64,000 nucleotides of DNA from Janthinobacterium saanense (GTDB lineage: Bacteria > Pseudomonadota > Gammaproteobacteria > Burkholderiales > Burkholderiaceae_D), in the NCBI RefSeq assembly GCF_014200675.1, contig NZ_JACHCI010000010.1:1-64000 (forward strand). Reading direction: 5' to 3'. The notes beneath the pieces are model-generated. The model was not told the DNA's origin. It saw only the letters and a program-made list of their open reading frames with translations, and did no database searches. Position numbers and translations under genes: made by a program. Positions 53,039 through 60,585 of the stretch are shown piece by piece; positions within the stretch are counted from its first letter, which is position 1; every line of letters starts with the position of its first letter.

Positions 53039-54592
53039 ATGCCTGCCGTATTACAACTCGACCGTCTTTCCCATGTCTTGCCCGATGGCAGGATTTTATT
53101 TTCCGATCTGCAATTTACTTTTGCCCCGCACCGTATCGGCCTGGTCGGCGATAACGGCGTGGGCAAGAGTGTGCTGGGCCGTTTGCTGGCGGGCCAGGAA
53201 AACAGCATGCATTACGTGCCGCAAGACCTGGCCCCCGAACGCTACCCGACGGTGGCGGCCCTGGCCGGCGTAGCCACCGTGCTGGCCGCGCTGTCGCGCA
53301 TCGCTGCAGGTTCGCTTGATCCCGACGATTACGCGCTGGTGGGCGATCGCTGGGATGCCGCCGCCCGCTTGCGGCAGGCGCTCGACGAGATTGATTTGCC
53401 GCATGTCGGCCCCGATACCGCCACAGCGACTTTGAGCGGTGGCGAACGCCAGCGTATCGCCCTGCAGGGTGCCTGGCTGTCGCAGGCCGACTGGCTGCTG
53501 CTCGATGAACCGGGCAACCATCTCGACGCACAACAGCGTGGCCGCCTGGTGGTCCAGATGGCGCGCTGGCCGCGCGGCTTGCTATTGATCAGCCATGACC
53601 GCAGCCTGCTGGCGCATGTGGACGAGATCGTTGAATTATCGGCCCAGGGCTTGCGCAGCTATGGTGGTAACTACGATTTTTACGCGCAGCAGCGGGCGCT
53701 GGAACAGGCAGGCTTTGCCGCCGCCTTGCAGTCGGAAAAAGCAGGCGCCCGCCGCGCCCGGCGCGAGGCGCAGCAGCAGGCGGAACGCCAGCAAAAAAGA
53801 GTGGTGCGCGGCGAGCGGCAAGGGCGGGAAGGCAATCAAAGCAAATTGCTGCTCGACGCGAAAAAAGAGAAAAGCCAGGCTAGCCAGGGCCGGCTGCGGC
53901 TGCGCGCGCAGGAGGCACAGCAAGCGCGCCGCGTAAGAGTGCTGGACGCCAGCGCCCGTTGCGCGCCCGACGCTGAGCGCTTGTTGCTGGCGCCCGACAG
54001 TGTGGTGCCGAATGGCAAGCTGATGCTGGAGTTGCATGATCTGGTCTTGCCGCATGGGTCAGCACAGCCTTTGACCCTGATCCTCAGCGGGCCGCGCCGC
54101 CTGGCCGTGACGGGCAACAACGGCAGCGGCAAGTCGACCTTGCTGCGCGTGATCGCCGGGCAATTGACGCCAGCCAGCGGCGAGCTGCGTTGCCATGCGC
54201 GGCTGGCCTGGCTGGACCAGCATGCGGCTGGCGCTGATGGCGACTTGAGTGCGATTGCGCGTCTGCAAGCACGCAATAGCCTCCTCAGTGAAGGCGAATT
54301 GCGCACCCGGCTGGCGCTGCTGGGCGTCAACGGTGCGCGTGCCACCGTGCCCAGCCGCTTGCTCAGTGGTGGCGAGCGCATGAAAGTGGCGCTGGCGGCG
54401 GAACTGTACGCGCAGGCGCCGCCGCAACTGTTATTGCTCGATGAACCCGATAATCACCTGGACCTGGCCAGCTTGCAAGCCTTGGCGCAGATGCTGCGCT
54501 TATACCGGGGCGCCTTGCTGGTGGTGTCGCACGACCAGGTATTCTTGCAGGAATTGATGCTCGATGATGCAGGTATCCATTTGCTGAAATAA
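53039..54592 (+). CDS. ABC-F family ATPase
   Basis: 517-residue soluble protein with two ABC ATPase domains and no membrane segment. Domain 1 (residues 1-200) has Walker A GDNGVGKSVLGR near residue 38, LSGGERQRIALQ and LLLDEPGNHLD. A basic, Gln/Arg-rich linker of about residues 225-310 would be the P-site tRNA interaction motif. Domain 2 has GNNGSGKSTLLR near residue 360, LSGGERMKVAL and LLLLDEPDNHLDL. ABC-F proteins bind the ribosomal E site and act in translation or in resistance to ribosome-targeting antibiotics. It does not look like EttA or Uup, so the subgroup is uncertain. GGGAG precedes the ATG. Confidence 0.9.
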   Translation: MPAVLQLDRLSHVLPDGRILFSDLQFTFAPHRIGLVGDNGVGKSVLGRLLAGQENSMHYVPQDLAPERYPTVAALAGVATVLAALSRIAAGSLDPDDYALVGDRWDAAARLRQALDEIDLPHVGPDTATATLSGGERQRIALQGAWLSQADWLLLDEPGNHLDAQQRGRLVVQMARWPRGLLLISHDRSLLAHVDEIVELSAQGLRSYGGNYDFYAQQRALEQAGFAAALQSEKAGARRARREAQQQAERQQKRVVRGERQGREGNQSKLLLDAKKEKSQASQGRLRLRAQEAQQARRVRVLDASARCAPDAERLLLAPDSVVPNGKLMLELHDLVLPHGSAQPLTLILSGPRRLAVTGNNGSGKSTLLRVIAGQLTPASGELRCHARLAWLDQHAAGADGDLSAIARLQARNSLLSEGELRTRLALLGVNGARATVPSRLLSGGERMKVALAAELYAQAPPQLLLLDEPDNHLDLASLQALAQMLRLYRGALLVVSHDQVFLQELMLDDAGIHLLK

Positions 54593-54671
54593 TAATTGAA
54601 TCAAAAAATTAAGCGGTTATAAAGCAACAGTATGATGCGCGTATCCGTACTGGATCCAGTTTGATTGTCGG

Positions 54672-54723
54672 TATAATCCACTGAATAACCACGTCTATTT
54701 GTGAACTAAAACTGGCGGTTCAC
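54672..54723 (+). promoter_or_regulatory. Probable promoter and leader dyad of the ridA gene
   Basis: TATAAT at 54672-54677 lies in an AT-rich spacer of about 190 bases, with a poor -35 box. In the resulting leader, GTGAAC (54701-54706) and GTTCAC (54718-54723) form a 6-bp dyad. CTTGGAGA serves as the ribosome site further down. Confidence 0.4.
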
Positions 54724-54783
54724 CAATATGATGTTATTTAGTATTGTACGGTTGTCATTTATATTGTTTCTTGGAGAAATAGC

Positions 54784-55245
54784 ATGTCGTTTTACGAAAA
54801 ACTCAAAGCCCTCAACATCGAATTGCCAGTCGTTGCCGCGCCAGCTGCCGCGTATGTCATGCATGCGCGCACGGGCAACACCGTGTTCCTGTCCGGCCAC
54901 CTGGCCAAGAAGGATGGCAAGATCTGGGTAGGCCAATTGGGCAAGGACGTCAGCACCGAAGAAGGCAAAGTGGCTGCCCGTGGCATCGCCATTGAATTGA
55001 TCGCTACCCTGCAAGACGCTTGCGGCGGCGACCTGAACAAGGTCAAACGCATCGTCAAGGTCATGAGCCTGGTTAATTCCACCTCGACCTTCACGGAGCA
55101 GCACCTGGTCACCAACGGCGCCTCGGAACTGTTCGTGGAAGTGTTCGGCGACAGCGGCAAGCATGCCCGTTCGGCCTTTGGCGTGGCGCAAATCCCCTTG
55201 GGCGCTTGCGTCGAGATCGAACTGATCGCAGAACTGGCCGAATAA
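54784..55245 (+). CDS. RidA/YjgF-family protein
   Basis: 153-residue member of the Rid family, whose RidA members hydrolyse reactive enamine/imine intermediates made by PLP enzymes. Visible landmarks are the strand NTVFLSGHLAKKDGKIWVGQ near residue 37, AARGIAIELIATLQDACGGD, and HARSAFGVAQIPLGACVEIE near residue 124. The classic Arg105 position appears to be Ser-Ala-Phe-Gly within HARSAFG, with an Arg two residues earlier, so it probably belongs to a Rid1-7 subgroup rather than RidA proper. Longer than E. coli RidA by about 25 residues. It lies upstream of two amino-acid permeases. Confidence 0.87.
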   Translation: MSFYEKLKALNIELPVVAAPAAAYVMHARTGNTVFLSGHLAKKDGKIWVGQLGKDVSTEEGKVAARGIAIELIATLQDACGGDLNKVKRIVKVMSLVNSTSTFTEQHLVTNGASELFVEVFGDSGKHARSAFGVAQIPLGACVEIELIAELAE

Positions 55246-55380
55246 ATAAACAACTGACCTGACGGTCTGACTACGCGTCGGCGCTCAACCGCCGGCCAGC
55301 CGCACCATCCCCCATGCAAGAATGGAACCGCCACGGGGGCGGGTGCGTCGTTACATCGAAAAAATCACGGAGACACGGTA

Positions 55381-56811
55381 ATGAAAACGAGTGAACACAG
55401 CTTGCACCGCGGCCTGGGCGAGCGGCAGATACGCTTGATGGCGCTGGGCGCGGCGATCGGCGTGGGCCTGTTCCTGGGCTCGGGCAATGCGATCAAGATG
55501 GCCGGTCCCGGCATCATGCTGTCCTATATTATTGGTGGCGCGGTCATTTTCATGATCATGCGCGCCCTGGGAGAAATGGCCGTGCACAACCCTGTCGCAG
55601 GCTCCTTCAGCCGCTATGCGCAGGATTACCTGGGCCCGCTGCAAGGTTATCTGACGGGCTGGAATTACTGGTTTTTGTGGCTGGTCACTTGCATCGCAGA
55701 AATTACCGCCGTCGCCATTTACATGAGCATCTGGTTCCCCGGCGTGCCGCACTGGATCTGGGCCCTGGCTGCCTTAGCTTCCATGGGCGCCATCAACTTG
55801 CTGGCCGTGAAAGCCTATGGCGAGTTTGAATTCTGGTTTGCCCTGATCAAGGTCGTCACCATCGTGCTGATGATCATCGGCGGCGCCGGCATGATCATCT
55901 TTGGTTTCGGCAATGGTGGCGTGGCCATCGGTATTTCCAATCTGTGGACGCACGGCGGCTTCTTCCCGAATGGCGCGCAAGGCGTGCTGATGTCGCTGCA
56001 GATGGTGATGTTTGCCTACCTGGGCGTGGAAATGATCGGTTTGACGGCGGGCGAAGCGGCCAATCCGAAAAAATCGATTCCTGACGCCATCAATTCAGTG
56101 TTCTGGCGCATCCTGATTTTTTATGTCGGCGCACTGTTCGTGATTCTGTCCATCTATCCATGGAATGAAATCGGCACCACCGGCAGTCCTTTCGTGATGA
56201 CGTTTGAACGCCTGGGCATCAAGACGGCGGCCGGCATCATCAACTTCGTGGTGCTGACGGCGGCCTTGTCGTCGTGCAATGGCGGCATCTTCAGCACGGG
56301 CCGCATGCTGTACAACCTGGCGCTGCAAGGCCAGGCGCCGAAGGCATTTGCCGAAACGACCAGCAGCGGCGTGCCGCGCCGCGCCATCATGGTGTCCGTG
56401 TTTGCGCTGCTGATCGGCGTGTTGCTGAACTATCTGGTGCCGGAAAAAGTGTTTATCTGGGTTACCTCGATCTCCACCTTCGGCGCCGTCTGGACCTGGG
56501 GCGTGATCCTGGTAACGCAGATGCAATTCCGCAAGACCTTGAGCCCGCTGGAAATCAAGAACCTGGCTTTCCGCATGCCGTTCGCGCCCTATGGTTCCTG
56601 GATTTCGCTGGCTTTCCTGGCCCTGGTGATCGGCCTGATGGCGTATTTCCCCGATACCCGCGTGGCCCTGGTGATTGGCCCAGCCTGGTTGGTACTGCTG
56701 ACCGTGCTGTATTACGCACTGGGCTTGAAGCCGAAAGACTTGCGCGATGAAGTACCGCAAGGTTATGAAGCAGGCTGGCCGCCCGTTGATGCACCGCAGC
56801 ACAAAAAATAA
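55381..56811 (+). CDS. Amino-acid permease, ProY/GabP type (APC family)
   Basis: 476-residue inner-membrane transporter with about 12 helices. The opening LHRGLGERQIRLMALGAAIG followed by VGLFLGSGNAIKMAGPGIML is the AAT-family signature. GVEMIGLTAGEAANPKKSIPDAINSV near residue 218 is the conserved segment, and LSSCNGGIFSTGRML near residue 297 is typical. The closest resemblance by eye is to ProY and other proline/histidine-type permeases, but the substrate is unproven. ACGGAGACACGGTA precedes the ATG. A strong terminator follows. Confidence 0.92.
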   Translation: MKTSEHSLHRGLGERQIRLMALGAAIGVGLFLGSGNAIKMAGPGIMLSYIIGGAVIFMIMRALGEMAVHNPVAGSFSRYAQDYLGPLQGYLTGWNYWFLWLVTCIAEITAVAIYMSIWFPGVPHWIWALAALASMGAINLLAVKAYGEFEFWFALIKVVTIVLMIIGGAGMIIFGFGNGGVAIGISNLWTHGGFFPNGAQGVLMSLQMVMFAYLGVEMIGLTAGEAANPKKSIPDAINSVFWRILIFYVGALFVILSIYPWNEIGTTGSPFVMTFERLGIKTAAGIINFVVLTAALSSCNGGIFSTGRMLYNLALQGQAPKAFAETTSSGVPRRAIMVSVFALLIGVLLNYLVPEKVFIWVTSISTFGAVWTWGVILVTQMQFRKTLSPLEIKNLAFRMPFAPYGSWISLAFLALVIGLMAYFPDTRVALVIGPAWLVLLTVLYYALGLKPKDLRDEVPQGYEAGWPPVDAPQHKK

Positions 56812-56835
56812 GCATATCTGAATAGTTATGCCCGG

Positions 56836-56870
56836 GCGCGCCCCTGCTTTTGCAGCGGCGCGCTTTTTTA
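56836..56870 (+). terminator. Intrinsic terminator after the first permease gene
   Basis: GCGCGCC (56836-56842) and GGCGCGC (56857-56863) pair perfectly, with CTGC/GCAG inside, followed by seven Ts. The stretch from here to 57108 has no gene and carries the next promoter. Confidence 0.92.
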
Positions 56871-56959
56871 TTTCTACTCAGCAATATTGCTATTATTCTG
56901 CAGCGCCTGCCCTGTTTGTCGTGCGTTGCCAGCGTTGTATCCATACATCAAAGTTCTGT

Positions 56960-56987
56960 TTGGCTGGATCGGCGAAAGCCCTATAAT
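56960..56987 (+). promoter_or_regulatory. Sigma-70-type promoter upstream of the second permease gene
   Basis: TTGGCT (56960-56965), a 16-base spacer and TATAAT (56982-56987). Transcription would begin near 56994, giving a leader of about 115 bases before the GTG start at 57109. Confidence 0.6.
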
Positions 56988-57108
56988 CGCTTAGTTTTGA
57001 AAATGGACACGATGTTTCCAGCTTGTTGGCAGACAGGGCCGGAATGCCAAATCGTGCGTTTTCAGTTGTCATGCCGATGTGCATGTCCTATAAGAAGAAG
57101 GATGTCTA

Positions 57109-58575
57109 GTGAGCCTAACCCTGGTCCAGAAACTATGCCGCACCAAGCCGATCGATACCACGGTCGACCATGGTGAAGGCCTCAGCAGCAGCGGCTTGAG
57201 CCGTTCCATCGGCCTGTTTTCCCTGACCATGATAGGCGTCGGCGCCACCATCGGCACGGGTATTTTCTTCACCATGGTCGAAGCCGTGCCCAAGGCGGGG
57301 CCATCGGTCATCCTGTCTTTCCTGATCGCCGCCGTCACGGCCGGCCTGACGGCCCTGTGTTATGCGGAACTGTCGTTCCGTATCCCCGCCTCCGGTTCTT
57401 CCTACTCGTTTGCCTATGCCACCGTCGGCGAATTCCTGGCCTTCATCATGGCCGCCTGCCTGCTGCTTGAATATGGCTTGGCGGGCAGCGCGGTGGCCAT
57501 CGGCTGGTCGTCTTACCTGAATAACTTCCTGCAAAACGCCTTCGGCTGGCATATTCCGGAAATGCTGCGTTCGCCCATGATTGTTTCCGGCCCGCATGGC
57601 CTGGAATTTAATCTGGGCCACATCAACCTGCCGCCCATCTTCCTGGTCGCCATGTGCGGTTTCCTGCTGTTGCGCGGCGCCAAGGAATCGGCCCTGATGA
57701 ATGCCATCATGGTCTTGATCAAGCTGGCCATCCTGATCTTTTTCATCGTGGTCGCGTTTTCCGGTTTTAACGCCGACAACTTCTTCCCATTTTTCAATGC
57801 CGACAATAGCAAGGGCTTTGCCGGCATGACGGGTGTGACGGCAGCGGCCGGCACCGTATTCTTCTCGTTTATCGGCTTGGATACGGTGGCCACGGCCGGT
57901 GATGAAGTGAAAAATCCCCGGCGCAATGTGCCACGCGGCATCCTTGGCGCCTTGCTGATCGTCACCGTGTTTTATCTGCTGGTGGCCGTGGCGGCGCTGG
58001 GCGCGCAACAGGCCAAACTGTTTGACGGCCAGGAAGCGGGCCTGGCAGTGATCTTGCAAAACGTCACCGGCAAGGCCTGGCCTGCGCTGGTATTGTCGGC
58101 CGGCGCCGTGATTTCCGTCTTCAGCGTGACGCTGGTGACGATATATGGCCAGACGCGCATCCTGTTTGCCATCAGCCGCGATGGCCTGATTCCGAAATCG
58201 TTCCAGAAAATCCATCCACGCACCCTGGTGCCGGTCAGCAATACCATCATGGTGTGCCTGGTGGTGGCCGTGGTGGCCGGCACGGTCGATGCTACTTATT
58301 TGTGGGATATGGTCAGCATCGGCACCTTGACTGCCTTCATGGTGGTGTCGATTGCCGTGCCGGTGCTGCGCCGCAAGCAGGGCAGCAACCGCATCGAAGG
58401 CTTCAGCGTGCCCTTCGGCCCGTATGTGATACCTGGCCTCAGTGTGATGGCCTGCCTGTACATCATGCGCGACTTGCCGCACACCACGTTTGTTGTCTTC
58501 GGCTACTGGATGGCCGTCACGATTGCCATCTACTTTCTTTACAGCATACGACACTCGCACCTGGGCAAGCAGTAA
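57109..58575 (+). CDS. APC-family amino-acid permease (cationic amino acid transporter type)
   Basis: 488-residue inner-membrane permease with about 12-13 helices. GLFSLTMIGVGATIGTGIFF near residue 34 is the substrate-backbone motif of helix 1, and LCYAELSFRIPASGSSYSFA near residue 83 belongs to helix 3. FFSFIGLDTVATAGDEVKNP near residue 248 is the family hallmark. It resembles YfnA/CAT-like transporters; the true substrate is unknown. The start is GTG with AAGAAGGA about seven bases upstream. The opening LVQKLCRTKPID is typical of this group. Confidence 0.92.
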   Translation: MSLTLVQKLCRTKPIDTTVDHGEGLSSSGLSRSIGLFSLTMIGVGATIGTGIFFTMVEAVPKAGPSVILSFLIAAVTAGLTALCYAELSFRIPASGSSYSFAYATVGEFLAFIMAACLLLEYGLAGSAVAIGWSSYLNNFLQNAFGWHIPEMLRSPMIVSGPHGLEFNLGHINLPPIFLVAMCGFLLLRGAKESALMNAIMVLIKLAILIFFIVVAFSGFNADNFFPFFNADNSKGFAGMTGVTAAAGTVFFSFIGLDTVATAGDEVKNPRRNVPRGILGALLIVTVFYLLVAVAALGAQQAKLFDGQEAGLAVILQNVTGKAWPALVLSAGAVISVFSVTLVTIYGQTRILFAISRDGLIPKSFQKIHPRTLVPVSNTIMVCLVVAVVAGTVDATYLWDMVSIGTLTAFMVVSIAVPVLRRKQGSNRIEGFSVPFGPYVIPGLSVMACLYIMRDLPHTTFVVFGYWMAVTIAIYFLYSIRHSHLGKQ

Positions 58576-58586
58576 GCTATATTTTC

Positions 58587-58616
58587 AAAACCGCCGCGCC
58601 TGCCGGCGGTTTTTTT
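58587..58616 (+). terminator. Intrinsic terminator after the second permease gene
   Basis: AAAACCGCCG (58587-58596) and CGGCGGTTTT (58604-58613) form a 10-bp stem with a 7-base loop, followed by more Ts. Confidence 0.92.
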
Positions 58617-58637
58617 ATTGATGATAGGAGTTAGAGG

Positions 58638-60575
58638 ATGAAAATAAGAACTTTGGCTGTACTGGGTAGCGTGTTGCTGGGTACAGCCGCCCAGGCTGCA
58701 CCTGCGCAGAGTCCGGTTTTGCGCGATTACCGCGCCGTGGCCTTGTCCGGTAATGGACAGCGCATCGCCGCCATTGAGGCAAACTCTCGTGGCGGCCAGC
58801 TGCAGCGCCCGCACGGCACCATCGTCGTGCGCGACGCGGCCAGCGGCGCCATCGTGCAGCAATTCGATCCTTGCGCCGCATGTTCCTACGATAAACCGAG
58901 CTGGTCGCCAGAAGGCAAGCGCCTGGCTTTTATCGGCTACGACAGCAAGGCAGGCAAGGCAAGCTTGTACCTGGCCAGCCTGGAGCAGGCCCAGCCCAAA
59001 GCATTGCTGAGCGTGCAAGGCGTGGCCAGCACGGCCCGCTGGTCGCCCGACGGCAAGCAACTGGCCTTGCTGGCCACCGTGGGGGCACGCAAGCTGGCCG
59101 GCGCGGTGGAAGCGGGCGCGCGCCAGGTGGGAGAAGTGGGCAGTGAAGACGATGCGCAGCGTATTGGCGTGGTGCCGGCCAGCGGTGGCGAGCTGCGCCT
59201 GCTGTCACCTGCCGACACCTATGTCTATGAATACAACTGGACGCCCGATGGCCATGGCTTCGTGGCGACTAGCGCGCAAGGCAATGGCGACAGCAACTGG
59301 TGGGTTGCCAAGCTCAGCCATATCGATGCAGCTACGGGTGCCTTGCGCGTGATCGCCGCGCCCGCCATGCAAATGAATCTGCCATCGGTGTCGCCGGACG
59401 GCAAGACGGTGGCCTTTATCGGCGGCCTGATGAGCGACTTTGGCTCGGTCGGCGGCGATATCTACACGGTGCCGCTGGCTGGTGGCACGCCGCGCAACCT
59501 AACGCCCGACTATCGCGGCACCTTCAATGGCGTCGTGTGGCGCGGCCAGGGTTTGCTGGCCACCGCCCTGATCGACTCGCAACTGGCGCTGGTGCCGCTC
59601 GATGCAGAAAAAGGCCCGGCTGAACCGCTCTTGCTGGGCCCTATCAGCAGTGGCGCCGCTGACGGCCGATTGTCGTTCAGCGCCGATGGCAAGCTGGCCG
59701 CTGCCGCGCAGGAAGATTTTCTGCATGCATCCTATCTGGTGGCTGGCCCGTGGCAGCAACTGAAAAAGATTACGCACGACAATGAACAGTTTGCGCCGCA
59801 AGTGAGCGTGCAGAATGTGGGCTGGAACAATGAAGGCTACAAGGTGCAGGGCTGGCTGCTGGGACCGGTGAAGGTCGAAGCGGGCAAGCAATATCCGATG
59901 ATCGTCAATGTGCATGGCGGCCCCGGTGCTGCAGCCTCGCCACGTTATGTGGACGCCAGTTCGCAGATCCGCGAGTTCACTGATCAAGGCTATTTTGTCT
60001 TCCTGCCCAATCCACGCGGCAGCTTCGGTCAGGGCCAGGCATTTACGCGCGCCAATATGGCGGACTTTGGTGGGGGCGACTGGCGCGATATCCTGGCCGG
60101 TATTGACGCAGCGCAAAAAGTAGCGCCCATCGATGGCCAGCGCCTGGGACTCATCGGCCATTCCTATGGCGGCTTCATGACCATGTGGGGCGTCACGCAT
60201 AGCGACCGCTTCAAGGCGGCGGTGGCAGGCGCGGGCGTGGCGAACTGGATCAGCTATTACGGCCAGAATGGCATCAACCAATGGATGATTCCTTTCTTTG
60301 GCGCTTCCGCCTATGACAATCCGGAAGTCTACCGCCGCGCTTCACCGATCGAATCGATCAAGGCGGCCAGGACGCCGACCCTGATCTATGTCGGCGAGCG
60401 CGACGTGGAAACCCCGGCCGCCCAGTCGCTGGAATTCTGGCATGGCTTGCGCGCCATGGGCGTGCCATCGTCGCTGTTCATCTACGATGGCGAAGGCCAC
60501 GCTTTCCGCAAGCCCGAGCACCAGCGCGACTTGCGCCAGCGCACTCTCGCCTGGTTTGAGCGCTATCTGAAATAA
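58638..60575 (+). CDS. S9-family (prolyl oligopeptidase) peptidase, exported
   Basis: 645-residue serine peptidase. A signal peptide at about residues 1-20 (ending TAAQAAP) places it in the periplasm or outside. The WD-like beta-propeller covers residues 30-380, with repeats such as YDKPSWSPEGKRLAFIG and STARWSPDGKQLALL. The alpha/beta hydrolase domain follows, with the nucleophile in GLIGHSYGGFMTMWG near residue 508, Asp in YVGERDVETPA near residue 594 and His in DGEGHAFRKPEHQRD near residue 619. TAGGAG precedes the ATG. It may feed the adjacent permeases with amino acids from peptides, although a terminator separates them. Confidence 0.93.
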   Translation: MKIRTLAVLGSVLLGTAAQAAPAQSPVLRDYRAVALSGNGQRIAAIEANSRGGQLQRPHGTIVVRDAASGAIVQQFDPCAACSYDKPSWSPEGKRLAFIGYDSKAGKASLYLASLEQAQPKALLSVQGVASTARWSPDGKQLALLATVGARKLAGAVEAGARQVGEVGSEDDAQRIGVVPASGGELRLLSPADTYVYEYNWTPDGHGFVATSAQGNGDSNWWVAKLSHIDAATGALRVIAAPAMQMNLPSVSPDGKTVAFIGGLMSDFGSVGGDIYTVPLAGGTPRNLTPDYRGTFNGVVWRGQGLLATALIDSQLALVPLDAEKGPAEPLLLGPISSGAADGRLSFSADGKLAAAAQEDFLHASYLVAGPWQQLKKITHDNEQFAPQVSVQNVGWNNEGYKVQGWLLGPVKVEAGKQYPMIVNVHGGPGAAASPRYVDASSQIREFTDQGYFVFLPNPRGSFGQGQAFTRANMADFGGGDWRDILAGIDAAQKVAPIDGQRLGLIGHSYGGFMTMWGVTHSDRFKAAVAGAGVANWISYYGQNGINQWMIPFFGASAYDNPEVYRRASPIESIKAARTPTLIYVGERDVETPAAQSLEFWHGLRAMGVPSSLFIYDGEGHAFRKPEHQRDLRQRTLAWFERYLK

Positions 60576-60585
60576 ACGTGCTGCT

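Noticed and set aside
52963-53154. A GTG-started 63-codon frame overlapping the ABC-F start
   Set aside because: It runs out of frame into the ABC-F gene and has no ribosome site; the composition fits a shadow frame.
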